Below, piece by piece: positions 8,366 through 16,098 of a DNA stretch of 22,377 bases. A program made the translations under genes and the position numbers. The stretch is from an uncultured Angelakisella sp. GTDB lineage: Bacteria; Bacillota; Clostridia; Oscillospirales; Ruminococcaceae. Position 1 is the stretch's first letter. Every line of letters begins with the position of its first letter. The notes under the pieces are model-generated. The model did not search any database. It saw nothing but the letters and a program-made list of their open reading frames with translations, and was not told the DNA's origin. The stretch is from NCBI GenBank assembly GCA_904420255.1, contig CAJFUT010000091.1:1-22377 (forward strand), read 5' to 3'.

Positions 8366-11300
8366 AAGAACCGATATCAAGAAGGTGCTGGTCATCGGCA
8401 GCGGCCCCATCGTCATTGGCCAGGCCGCCGAGTTCGATTACGCCGGCACCCAGGCCTGCCTGGCCCTCAAGGAGGAAGGCTATGAGGTGATCCTCATCAA
8501 CTCCAACCCCGCCACCATCATGACCGATACCCACATCGCCGACAAGGTGTATATGGAGCCCCTGAACCTGGAATATGTGGCGAAGATCGTCCGCTACGAG
8601 CGCCCCGACGCCATCGTCCCCGGCCTGGGGGGCCAGACCGGCCTGAACCTGGCGGTGCAGCTTGCCAAAAAGGGCGTGCTGGAGGAATGCCAGGTGGAGA
8701 TCCTGGGCACCAGCTTCGAGAGCATCGAGCGGGCCGAGGACCGGGAGCTTTTCAAGGAGCTCTGCCAGGAGCTGGGGGAGCCGGTGCTGCCCTCCCTCAT
8801 CGCCAGCTCCATGGCGGAGGGCCGGGAGGCCGCCCGGAAGATCGGCTACCCGGTGGTGCTGCGCCCCGCCTTCACCCTGGGGGGTACCGGCGGCGGCTTC
8901 GCCGACAACGAGGAGGAGCTCGCCGAGCTGATGAAAAACGCCCTGAAGCTCTCCCCGGTCCATCAGGTGCTGGTGGAGAAGAGCATCAAGGGCTACAAGG
9001 AAATCGAGTATGAGGTGATCCGGGACCATAACGACACCGCCATCACCATCTGCAATATGGAGAACATCGACCCGGTGGGGGTCCACACCGGGGATTCCAT
9101 CGTGGTCTGCCCCAGCCAGACCCTCACCAACCGGGAGTACCAGATGCTCCGGGACAGCGCCCTGAAGCTGATCCGGGCCCTCCGGATCGAGGGGGGCTGC
9201 AACGTCCAGTTCGCCCTGGACCCCCACTCCTTCGAGTACTACCTCATCGAGGTGAACCCCCGGGTGTCCCGGTCCTCCGCCCTGGCCTCCAAGGCCAGCG
9301 GCTACCCCATCGCCCGGGTTTCCGCCAAGATCGCCGTGGGCCTCACCCTGGACGAGATCCCCATCGCCAACACCCCCGCCAGCTTCGAGCCCACCCTGGA
9401 CTATGTGGTCACCAAGATCCCCCGGTTCCCCTTCGATAAGTTCTCCGACGCCTCCAACCGCCTCTCCACCCAGATGAAGGCCACCGGCGAGGTGATGAGC
9501 ATCGGCCGCACCATGGAGGAAAGCCTCCTCAAGGCGGTCCGCTCCCTGGAAACCGGCGTCTGCCACCTGTGGCACAAGAAATTCGACCTCTACACCCGGG
9601 AGATGCTCCTGGAGTATATCCGGGAGGCCACCGACGACCGGATTTACGCCATCGCCCAGCTCATCCGCCTGGGGGCGGACCTGGGCCTCATCGCCTCCGC
9701 CACCAAGATCGATATGCTCTTCCTCCAGAAGATGAAGAACATCGTGGACTTTGAAAAAACGGTGGCCGACGCCCCCATGGACCTCACGGTCCTGCGGGAG
9801 GCCAAACGGATGGGCTTCTCCGACAAGTACATCGGCAGGCTCTGGGGGATGAGCGAAGGGGAGATGTTCCGCCTCCGCCAGCGGGAGGGAATCTTCCCGG
9901 TCTATAAGATGATCGACACCTGCGCCAGCGAATTCGAGTCCTACGTCCCCTATTTCTACTCCACCTATGAGGACGAGAACGAATCGGTGGTGAGCGAAAG
10001 GAAAAAGATCATCGTCCTGGGCAGCGGCCCCATCCGCATCGGCCAGGGGGTGGAGTTCGATTACTCCACCGTCCACGCCATCTGGGCCATCCGGGAGGCG
10101 GGGTACGAGGCCATCATCATCAACAACAACCCCGAGACCGTTTCCACCGACTACACCACCAGCGACAAGCTCTATTTCGAGCCCCTGACGGTGGAGGACG
10201 TGATGAACGTCATCACCCTGGAGCAGCCGGAAGGGGTGGTGGTTTCCCTGGGCGGCCAGACCGCCATCAACCTGGCGGCCCCCCTGGAGGAGCTGGGGGT
10301 GCGGATCATCGGCACCGACGTGGCCGCCATCGAGAAGGCGGAGAACCGGGACGCCTTTGAAAAGGTGATGGAGGCCCTCCACATCCCCCAGCCCCGGGGC
10401 CAGGCGGTCACCAACATCGAGGACGGGGTCCGGGTGGCCGCCGACATCGGCTACCCCGTCCTGGTGCGCCCCTCCTACGTCCTGGGGGGCCGGGCCATGC
10501 AGATCGTCGCCAACGAGGCGGGGCTGCGCCACTACCTCCAGACCGCCGTGGAGATCAACACCGAGCAGCCGGTGCTGGTGGATAAGTACATCCTGGGCAA
10601 GGAGCTGGAGGTGGACGCCATCTGCGACGGGGAGAACGTCTTCATCCCCGGCATCATGGAGCTGGTGGAGCGCACCGGCATCCACTCGGGGGACAGCATC
10701 AGCGTCTATCCCACCTTCTCGGTGAGCCAGAAGGCCAAGGACACCATTGTGGACTACACCGTCCGCCTGGGGAAAGGCCTGGGGATCATCGGCCTTTATA
10801 ACATCCAGTTCATCGTGGACGCCAGGGAGGATGTCTATGTCATCGAGGTGAACCCCCGCTCCTCCCGCACCGTCCCCTTCCTCTCCAAATCCACCGGGGT
10901 GCCCATGGCCAACATCGCCACCCGGGTCATCCTGGGCCAGAGCCTACGGGACCAGGGCATCACTGAAACGGTGGGGAAGGAGAAGAAGCGGTGGTACGTC
11001 AAGGTGCCGGCCTTCTCCTTCTCCAAGATCCGGGGCCTGGACGCCTACCTTTCCCCCGAGATGAAGTCCACCGGGGAGGCCATCGGCTACGACGACAAGC
11101 TGAACCGCGCCCTGTATAAGGCCCTCCAGTCCTCGGGGATGAACGTCCAGAACTACGGCACCATCTTCGTCACCATCGCCGACCGGGACAAGGAGGAGGC
11201 CCTGCCCCTCATCCGCCGGTTCTATAACCTGGGCTTCAATATCGAGGCCACCGCCGGCACCGCCGAATTCCTCAAGAAAAACGGCATCAAGACCCGCACC

Positions 11301-11540
11301 AAGCGGAAGATCAGCGAGGGCAGCGAGGAGATTCTGGATTCCATCCGGGCGGGTTATGTCAGCTACGTCATCAATACCCGGGCCATTCTCTCCGGCGTCC
11401 ACAATGAGGACGGCGTCGCCATCCGCCGCTGTGCCACCCAGAACAACATCACCATGCTCACTTCCCTGGATACGGTGCGGGTGCTGCTGGATGTGCTGGA
11501 GGAAGTGACCATTGGTGTCTCCACCATCGACGCCGAGTAG
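8358..11540 (+). CDS. carB: Carbamoyl-phosphate synthase large subunit
   Basis: This 1060-residue subunit uses ammonia, bicarbonate and two ATP to make carbamoyl phosphate. It shows the duplicated architecture of the family. The first half has [18 protein letters not shown] near residue 14, and the second starts near 548 with [15 protein letters not shown]. Each half has an ATP-grasp domain with EVNPR motifs ([11 protein letters not shown] and [11 protein letters not shown]). From about 928 a methylglyoxal-synthase-like regulatory domain follows ([18 protein letters not shown]), where UMP or ornithine binds in relatives. The length is standard. GGGGAGGGGAAGAAG precedes the start inside carA. 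With pyrB and pyrC next door it probably serves pyrimidine synthesis, although arginine synthesis could share it. Confidence 0.98.
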   Translation: MPKRTDIKKVLVIGSGPIVIGQAAEFDYAGTQACLALKEEGYEVILINSNPATIMTDTHIADKVYMEPLNLEYVAKIVRYERPDAIVPGLGGQTGLNLAVQLAKKGVLEECQVEILGTSFESIERAEDRELFKELCQELGEPVLPSLIASSMAEGREAARKIGYPVVLRPAFTLGGTGGGFADNEEELAELMKNALKLSPVHQVLVEKSIKGYKEIEYEVIRDHNDTAITICNMENIDPVGVHTGDSIVVCPSQTLTNREYQMLRDSALKLIRALRIEGGCNVQFALDPHSFEYYLIEVNPRVSRSSALASKASGYPIARVSAKIAVGLTLDEIPIANTPASFEPTLDYVVTKIPRFPFDKFSDASNRLSTQMKATGEVMSIGRTMEESLLKAVRSLETGVCHLWHKKFDLYTREMLLEYIREATDDRIYAIAQLIRLGADLGLIASATKIDMLFLQKMKNIVDFEKTVADAPMDLTVLREAKRMGFSDKYIGRLWGMSEGEMFRLRQREGIFPVYKMIDTCASEFESYVPYFYSTYEDENESVVSERKKIIVLGSGPIRIGQGVEFDYSTVHAIWAIREAGYEAIIINNNPETVSTDYTTSDKLYFEPLTVEDVMNVITLEQPEGVVVSLGGQTAINLAAPLEELGVRIIGTDVAAIEKAENRDAFEKVMEALHIPQPRGQAVTNIEDGVRVAADIGYPVLVRPSYVLGGRAMQIVANEAGLRHYLQTAVEINTEQPVLVDKYILGKELEVDAICDGENVFIPGIMELVERTGIHSGDSISVYPTFSVSQKAKDTIVDYTVRLGKGLGIIGLYNIQFIVDAREDVYVIEVNPRSSRTVPFLSKSTGVPMANIATRVILGQSLRDQGITETVGKEKKRWYVKVPAFSFSKIRGLDAYLSPEMKSTGEAIGYDDKLNRALYKALQSSGMNVQNYGTIFVTIADRDKEEALPLIRRFYNLGFNIEATAGTAEFLKKNGIKTRTKRKISEGSEEILDSIRAGYVSYVINTRAILSGVHNEDGVAIRRCATQNNITMLTSLDTVRVLLDVLEEVTIGVSTIDAE

Positions 11541-11667
11541 CTGCATGGGAAGATTTTTCCGGAAAAGGTTTTTCCGGCGCCCCGCGGACTGCGGCAAAGG
11601 CCCCGGACCGGGGGAGAAAACGGCGCCCGCCCAAGGGCAGGGCCGCATCAAAAAGGAGAAAAGGAAT
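11541..11667 (+). other. carB-nadE spacer with hairpins, no clear terminator
   Basis: An inverted repeat CCGGAAAA/TTTTCCGG (11559-11566 with 11570-11577) and a CCCCGG/CCGGGG hairpin near 11602-11614 lie in the 127-bp gap. Neither is followed by a T run, and I see no good promoter, so nadE is probably read from the pyr operon. Confidence 0.45.
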
Positions 11668-12396
11668 ATGCGCGATTACAAGGCTGAATTTGAAAACAGG
11701 GTGGCGTTTATCCGAAAACTGCTGGAGCAGAGCGGCGCTGGTGGAATCGTCTACGGCAACAGCGGCGGCAAGGACTCCGCCCTGGTGGGGATTCTCTGCA
11801 AGGCGGCCTGCGACAACACCGTCGGCATCATCATGCCCTGCACCTCCAAACGCAACTACGGCAGGGATACCGTCGATGCCATGGAGGTGGCGGCGCAGTA
11901 TCAGATCGAAACCAGAACGGTGGATCTCACCCCTGTCAAGGAGGCGGAAATCAAAGCCCTCCAGGGAGTCGCCCAGCCGAGCGGGGCTGCCCTGGCCAAT
12001 ATGGCGCCCCGGCTGCGGATGCTTACCCTCTACGCTGTTGCCGCCTCGGAGAACAGGCTGGTGGCCGGCACGGGGAACAGAAGCGAGGCCTATGTGGGCT
12101 ATTTCACCAAGTGGGGGGACGGAGCCCACGACTTCAACCCCATCGCAGACCTGACTGTCACGGAGGTTTACGAGTTCCTGCGCTACCTGGAGGCCCCTGC
12201 CTGCGTCATCGACAAGGCCCCCTCCGCCGCCCTGTTTGACGGGCAGACGGACGAGGGGGAGATGGGCCTCTCCTACGCCGAGCTGGACGCTTATCTCATG
12301 GGCGGGGACATTCCGGAGGAGAAGCGGCAGGGCATCGAGCGGATGCACCGGGCCAGCGAACACAAGCGCCGGGGGATTGCCGCCTATCAGGGATAG
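11668..12396 (+). CDS. nadE: Ammonia-dependent NAD(+) synthetase
   Basis: This 242-residue enzyme amidates nicotinic acid adenine dinucleotide to NAD with ATP and ammonia. The N-type ATP-pyrophosphatase P-loop is SGGKDS (about residues 32-37). GTGNRSEAYVGYFTKWGDGAHDFNPIADL near 131-159 is the family's substrate and adenylate region, and the typical C-terminal EHKRR is present. There is no N-terminal nitrilase (glutaminase) domain, so it must take free ammonia. ATG 11668 follows AAAAGGAG at 11651-11658; a longer frame upstream has no family similarity. The 127-bp gap behind carB has no clear promoter or T-run terminator, so co-transcription with the pyr genes is likely. The strong terminator at 12437-12478 ends the unit. 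Confidence 0.94.
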   Translation: MRDYKAEFENRVAFIRKLLEQSGAGGIVYGNSGGKDSALVGILCKAACDNTVGIIMPCTSKRNYGRDTVDAMEVAAQYQIETRTVDLTPVKEAEIKALQGVAQPSGAALANMAPRLRMLTLYAVAASENRLVAGTGNRSEAYVGYFTKWGDGAHDFNPIADLTVTEVYEFLRYLEAPACVIDKAPSAALFDGQTDEGEMGLSYAELDAYLMGGDIPEEKRQGIERMHRASEHKRRGIAAYQG

Positions 12397-12436
12397 GCCG
12401 GGCGCATCCTTTTCGGGCAGGCACACGGCGCGCAGG

Positions 12437-12478
12437 GCGCCGGAGACGCTCCCTTTCGGAGGCTCCGGCGCTTTTTTT
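12437..12478 (+). terminator. Rho-independent terminator after nadE
   Basis: A 9-bp perfect stem GCGCCGGAG/CTCCGGCGC (12437-12445 with 12463-12471) is followed by seven T residues (12472-12478). The loop is 17 nt and can form a second small hairpin. Confidence 0.92.
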
Positions 12479-12500
12479 GCAGGCTGGAGCAGCCTTCAAG

Positions 12501-12529
12501 TTGTCCGGTTCTTCCGGCTGTGCTATACT
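12501..12529 (+). promoter_or_regulatory. Extended -10 promoter for the Fe-S aldo/keto reductase
   Basis: TTGTCC (12501-12506) and TATACT (12524-12529) have a 17-bp spacer, with TGC directly ahead of the -10 box. Confidence 0.8.
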
Positions 12530-12598
12530 TTTCCCAAAAGCTCCCCTGCATCCCGGCGGCAGAAGAGCCGGGGCAGGGAGAAAACGGGAGGAATCAGC

Positions 12599-13747
12599 TT
12601 GAAATATCGGGAACTGGGAAACACCGGGCTCATGGTCAGCGAGATCGGCATGGGCTGCGAGGGCTTTGCCGGGGATGAGTGCCGGGAGGCGGCCCGCCTG
12701 TTCGATGCGGCCCAGCGGCTGGGAATCAACTTCTTTGACCTTTACACCTCCAACCCCCAGGTCCGCGCCAGTGTCGGGGAAGCCTGGCGGGGGAGAAGGG
12801 AACGCTTCATCCTCCAGGGGCACATCGGCTCCGTCTGGAAGGACGGACAGTACAAGCGCAGCCGGGACATCGGAGAGGTGAAAGAGGGCTTTGAGGAGCA
12901 GTTAAGGCTTCTTGGGACGGACTATATCGACATTGGCATGATTCATTACTGCGACTCCCTGGCCGACTGGGAGGAAATTGAGAAAGGCCCTGTGCTGGCC
13001 TATGCTCTGGAGCTGAAGCAGAAGGGCGTCATCCGCCATGTGGGGCTGAGCAGCCACAATCCCCAGGTGGCCCTGCGGGCTGTGGCAACGGGGAAGATTG
13101 AGGTGCTCATGTTCAGCGTCAATCCCTGTTATGACCTCCAGCCCGCCAGCGAGAATGTGGAGGACCTGTGGCGGGAGGAAAACTACCGGAACCCCCTGGT
13201 CAACATGGACCCTCAGCGCCAGGAGCTCTATGAGACCTGCCAGCGGCTGGGGGTGGGCATCACAGTGATGAAGGCTTTCGGCGGCAGCGACCTGCTGGAC
13301 GCGTCCCTCTCCCCGGCGGGAGTGGCTCTGACAGCCCATCAGTGTATCCACTATGCCCTGTCCCGCCCGGGGGTTGCCTGCGTCCTGGCGGGGGCCCGCA
13401 GTGTCGGCCAGCTGGAGGAGAGCGCCGCCTATGAGGACGCTTCCGATGCGGACCGGGATTACGCTGCCGCTCTGGCCTCCTTCCCCAACATCAGCTGGAA
13501 GGGCCACTGTATGTACTGCAGCCACTGCGCCCCCTGCCCCCGGAAGCTGGATGTGGCTTCCATTACCAAGCTGCTGAATCTGGCCCTGGCCCAGGGGGAG
13601 GTGCCGGAGACGGTGCGGGACCACTATGAGCTTTTGGGCCATTACGGCGGGGAATGTATCCGCTGCGGCGCCTGTGAGAGCCGGTGTCCCTTTGACGTCC
13701 CTATCATGGAGAATATGGCCAAAGCCCGGGAGGTTTTTGGAAAATAG
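12599..13747 (+). CDS. Aldo/keto reductase-fold protein with two 4Fe-4S motifs
   Basis: Reading from TTG 12599 gives 382 residues. TTG is chosen because GGGAGGA (12586-12592) sits 6 bp before it and MKYRELGNTGLMVSEIGMG is the family N-terminus. Residues 1-285 form an AKR TIM barrel (FFDLYTSN, IHYCD with His116, GVIRHVGLSSHN, ITVMKAFGGSDLL). The C-terminus carries C-x2-C-x2-C-x2-CP (Cys304, 307, 310, 313) and a ferredoxin-type C-x2-C-x2-C-x3-CP (Cys353, 356, 359, 363), enough for two clusters. Oddly, the usual catalytic lysine region reads ILQGHIG with Gln73, and no tyrosine sits at the usual spacing after Asp47. Classical NADPH carbonyl reduction is therefore doubtful, and electron transfer through the clusters is an inference. 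It has its own promoter. Confidence 0.9.
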   Translation: MKYRELGNTGLMVSEIGMGCEGFAGDECREAARLFDAAQRLGINFFDLYTSNPQVRASVGEAWRGRRERFILQGHIGSVWKDGQYKRSRDIGEVKEGFEEQLRLLGTDYIDIGMIHYCDSLADWEEIEKGPVLAYALELKQKGVIRHVGLSSHNPQVALRAVATGKIEVLMFSVNPCYDLQPASENVEDLWREENYRNPLVNMDPQRQELYETCQRLGVGITVMKAFGGSDLLDASLSPAGVALTAHQCIHYALSRPGVACVLAGARSVGQLEESAAYEDASDADRDYAAALASFPNISWKGHCMYCSHCAPCPRKLDVASITKLLNLALAQGEVPETVRDHYELLGHYGGECIRCGACESRCPFDVPIMENMAKAREVFGK

Positions 13748-13826
13748 CGCCCCGGCCGGCAAAGCGGCCGGAAACTTTCGGCAAGGAGGATGCCTTGCAG
13801 GCATTGCCGGCCATTTTAAAGAGGTA

Positions 13827-13856
13827 TTGGACGGCAAAGGGAAACAGGTCTATAAT
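13827..13856 (+). promoter_or_regulatory. Probable promoter for the cupin gene
   Basis: TTGGAC (13827-13832) and a perfect TATAAT (13851-13856) have an 18-bp spacer. The transcript would have a leader of about 180 nt before the cupin. Confidence 0.65.
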
Positions 13857-13926
13857 ACAGTCAGAAGAAAAGGGGCCTGTCCCGGGAGGCTGCCTGCTCA
13901 GAAGAAGCCGCCGCAGGCTGGACGTT

Positions 13927-14019
13927 CTGCAGGCGCAGTCTTTTTGGGCAGCGGTCGGAGTCCGTTTTTCAAGGAGCCGCCCGGTCTGTCCCTTCGGCCC
14001 CGGAGCGGGGCCGTTTTTT
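13927..14019 (+). terminator. Terminator-rich leader ahead of the cupin gene
   Basis: The clearest element is the perfect 7-bp stem CGGCCCC/GGGGCCG (13995-14001 with 14007-14013) followed by T6 (14014-14019), only 7 bp before the ribosome site. Two weaker hairpin-plus-T5 elements precede it: 13927-13938 with T5 at 13941-13945, and 13956-13964 with T5 at 13965-13969. A terminator between promoter and gene suggests conditional read-through. Confidence 0.6.
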
Positions 14020-14042
14020 CAGAGACGAAGGAGGTTTTTGCC

Positions 14043-14474
14043 ATGAAATATCTCGACAGGGAAGCCTTTGAAAAAGTCAACGTCTTTGGCATGGGCGTTC
14101 CCAATGATGCGTTTGCCCAGTATTTTATCGGCCGGTCTTTCCTGGCCCCCCTGACCGGTCCGGAGAGCGGTCTGCCCCTCTCCAACGTCACCTTTGAGCC
14201 GGGCTGCCGCAACAACTGGCACATTCACACCGCCAAGAGGGGCGGCGGGCAGATCCTCATCTGTGTGGCCGGCGAGGGCTGGTATCAGGAGGAGGGCAAG
14301 CCGGCAGTGAGCCTTGTCCCCGGCGTTGTCATCACCATCCCCGCAGGCGTCAAGCATTGGCACGGCGCCAAGGCGGACAGCTGGTTCAGCCATATCGCCA
14401 TCTCCGTCCCCGGAGAAGAGTGCGGCAATCAGTGGCTGGAGCCGGTGAGCGACGAGGAGTACAAGGCGCTGTAG
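14043..14474 (+). CDS. Small single-domain cupin protein
   Basis: This 143-residue protein has the double-stranded beta-helix cupin signature. The first motif contains NNWHIHT followed by GGGQILICVAGEG (the HxH metal ligands and the distal Gln or Glu position). The second contains PAGVKHWHGA with the last histidine ligand. It resembles the stand-alone cupins often annotated with carboxymuconolactone-decarboxylase or hydroxynitrile-lyase-type families; the real substrate is unknown. The start follows GAAGGAGG at 14027-14034. It lies downstream of the Fe-S aldo/keto reductase in the same direction but behind its own promoter and a terminator-rich leader, so a shared task is possible but unproven. 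A long perfect-stem terminator follows. Confidence 0.88.
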   Translation: MKYLDREAFEKVNVFGMGVPNDAFAQYFIGRSFLAPLTGPESGLPLSNVTFEPGCRNNWHIHTAKRGGGQILICVAGEGWYQEEGKPAVSLVPGVVITIPAGVKHWHGAKADSWFSHIAISVPGEECGNQWLEPVSDEEYKAL

Positions 14475-14558
14475 AGCGCCGCGCCTTCCCGTCTGCTGCC
14501 TGAGCCTGTTTTTTCTGCAGCAATTTTCTTTCTTTTGTACTTCTTTTCTCCTCTGTGG

Positions 14559-14619
14559 CAGCCTCCCGGCGGCCGGGCTTCCTTTTTTGGGAGCCTGTGC
14601 CGCCGGGAGGCTGTTTTTT
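14559..14619 (+). terminator. Long-stem terminator after the cupin gene
   Basis: A perfect 14-bp stem (14559-14572 with 14600-14613) encloses a 27-nt loop and is followed by T6 (14614-14619). The loop itself can form GCTTCC/GGGAGC around a T6. The surrounding 336-bp gap (14475-14810) otherwise holds a pyrimidine-rich tract (14504-14553) and the promoter and operator of the next operon; I see no gene in it. Confidence 0.9.
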
Positions 14620-14707
14620 GCGCGGCAGAGGCAAAAACGCTTTGGGCTTTGATTATATTGGCAAAAATTGAGCGACGGATTTGTCAAAATAGACGAGAGG
14701 AAGCCCC

Positions 14708-14736
14708 TTGTATTTGGAGGGCAGGCGTGGTATTCT
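14708..14736 (+). promoter_or_regulatory. Promoter of the GntR/ABC operon
   Basis: TTGTAT (14708-14713) and TATTCT (14731-14736) are separated by 17 bp. The likely operator begins 5 bp after the -10 box. Confidence 0.7.
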
Positions 14737-14740
14737 ATAA

Positions 14741-14763
14741 CTGTATTAAATGAACTAGTACAG
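14741..14763 (+). promoter_or_regulatory. Inverted-repeat operator, probable YtrA-type GntR site
   Basis: CTGTATTA (14741-14748) and TAGTACAG (14756-14763) form an inverted repeat matching at 7 of 8 positions around a 7-bp spacer, right over the transcription start. Its form resembles TGTAnTA...TAnTACA sites of YtrA-family repressors. Autoregulation by the next gene is inferred. Confidence 0.6.
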
Positions 14764-14810
14764 ATAATACGATACGGGCGGGAACGCTTTGACCCGGAAG
14801 GAGGAAAACC

Positions 14811-15206
14811 ATGTTCCAACTGGATTTGCAAAGCCGGGTGCCCCTCTATGAGCAGATGAAAAACCGCATTGTGGAGCTGGTGGCTTTTGGCGCGCTGCAG
14901 AAGGATGAGCAGCTGCCCTCCGTCAGGAGCCTGGCAAAAGAGCTGGGCGTCAACCCCAACACAGTGCAGAAGGCTTACCAGGAGTTGGAGCGCCAGGGGA
15001 TTCTTTATTCTGTCCCCGGAAGGGGCAGCTTTGTGGCGGACCCGGCGGGAAACGCCGGATTTGTCCGCAGACAGGCGGCCGAGGAGCTGCGCAAGGCTCT
15101 CTTGTCTGCCAAATCCAAGGGCCTGACCCGGGAGGGCGCCCTTGAGCTGACAGAGGAGATCTACCGGGAAAACAGCGGGGAGAAGGAGGCGGAAAATCAT
15201 GATTGA
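14811..15206 (+). CDS. YtrA-family GntR transcriptional repressor
   Basis: This 131-residue protein consists of a GntR winged helix-turn-helix (about residues 8-75: PLYEQMKNRIVE, LPSVRSLAKELGVNPNTVQ, then the wing ending in GRGSFV). A short C-terminal helical tail of about 50 residues follows instead of a ligand domain. That short form is the YtrA subfamily, which normally controls its own ABC transporter operon and often responds to cell-envelope stress. ATG 14811 follows GGAAGGAGG. The 3' end overlaps the ATPase start by 8 bp. An inverted repeat at 14741-14763 is the likely binding site. Confidence 0.93.
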   Translation: MFQLDLQSRVPLYEQMKNRIVELVAFGALQKDEQLPSVRSLAKELGVNPNTVQKAYQELERQGILYSVPGRGSFVADPAGNAGFVRRQAAEELRKALLSAKSKGLTREGALELTEEIYRENSGEKEAENHD

Positions 15207-16098
15207 AGCGAGAGAGCTGACGAAGCATTTCGGGGATTTCACAGCCCTGGACGCGCTGACAACCCGGATTGAGCAGGGCTCCATCTACGGGCTGGTCGGC
15301 TCCAACGGCGCGGGGAAATCCACTTTCATGCGCCTGATTGCCGGCGTCTATAAAGCCGACGGCGGGGAGATTCTGGTGGACGGCCAGCCGGTGTTTGAGA
15401 GCCCGGAGAAGAAGGAGGAAATCTTCTTTTTGGCCGATGAGCTGTTTTTTCTTCCCGGGGCGACCATGAACACCATGGCGGAGTTTTACGCCGGGATTTA
15501 TCGGAACTGGTCCTGGAAGCGGTACGGGGAACTGTGCGGCCTTTTCCCCATCCGCCAGGATCGGAAGATTGCCACATTCTCCAAAGGGATGCAGCGCCAG
15601 GCGGCCCTGGTGCTGGCCCTGTCCACAAGACCGAAAATCCTCTTGCTGGACGAGGCTTTCGACGGCCTGGACCCGGTCATCCGCAACCTTCTGCGGCGGA
15701 TTCTGGCGGAGGATGTGTCCGACGGCAGTGCCACCGTGCTCATCGCGTCCCACAATCTGCGGGAACTGGAAGACCTGTGCGATCAGGTGGGCGTCCTTCA
15801 CGGCGGAAAGATTCTGTTCCAGCGGGATGTGGACGACCTGAAGCTGGGCTTTCACAAGGTCCAGTGCGCTTTCCGCCCCGTGCCGGAGCGGGAGGCTTTC
15901 CGGGAGCTGGAGCTTCTTCAGTTTGACGCTCAGGGCAGCGTCGTCAACCTGATTGCCAAGGGAACCAGCCGGGATATTGTGGCGGCGGTGGAGAAGCTTG
16001 GCCCCTTGTTCGTCGAGACGGTCCCCCTGACGTTGGAGGAGGTGTTCATCCATGAAATGGAGGCGGTTGGATATGACTACAGCAACATCCTTTTCTGA
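15199..16098 (+). CDS. ABC transporter ATP-binding protein (YtrB-like)
   Basis: This 299-residue ATPase powers the permease encoded next. Walker A is GSNGAGKST (residues 34-42), and the signature loop is the variant FSKGMQRQ (127-134), typical of this exporter and stress subfamily. Walker B is ILLLDEAFDGLDP (147-159), followed by the switch histidine in IASHNLRELEDL. About 80 further residues form a C-terminal tail. AAGGAGGCGG precedes the start within gntR. It overlaps gntR by 8 bp and the permease gene by 26 bp, which means tight translational coupling. The cargo is unknown; relatives act in bacitracin or wall-antibiotic response or acetoin use. Confidence 0.94.
   Translation: MIEARELTKHFGDFTALDALTTRIEQGSIYGLVGSNGAGKSTFMRLIAGVYKADGGEILVDGQPVFESPEKKEEIFFLADELFFLPGATMNTMAEFYAGIYRNWSWKRYGELCGLFPIRQDRKIATFSKGMQRQAALVLALSTRPKILLLDEAFDGLDPVIRNLLRRILAEDVSDGSATVLIASHNLRELEDLCDQVGVLHGGKILFQRDVDDLKLGFHKVQCAFRPVPEREAFRELELLQFDAQGSVVNLIAKGTSRDIVAAVEKLGPLFVETVPLTLEEVFIHEMEAVGYDYSNILF

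Noticed and set aside
8328..10685. A 785-residue open frame on the minus strand opposite carB, and similar long frames opposite gdhA (423-1688), the permease (16046-18349) and glmS (19661-21262).
   Set aside because: They mirror the high GC third positions of well-identified genes, have His/Gly/Val-rich compositions typical of antisense frames, and lack family motifs and good ribosome sites.
13795..14046. An 83-codon frame starting at TTG 13795 behind a good AAGGAGG, whose stop overlaps the cupin ATG.
   Set aside because: It runs through a promoter and the strong cupin-leader terminator, and its protein is Arg/Pro-rich without any recognisable pattern. A very short translated leader is not excluded.
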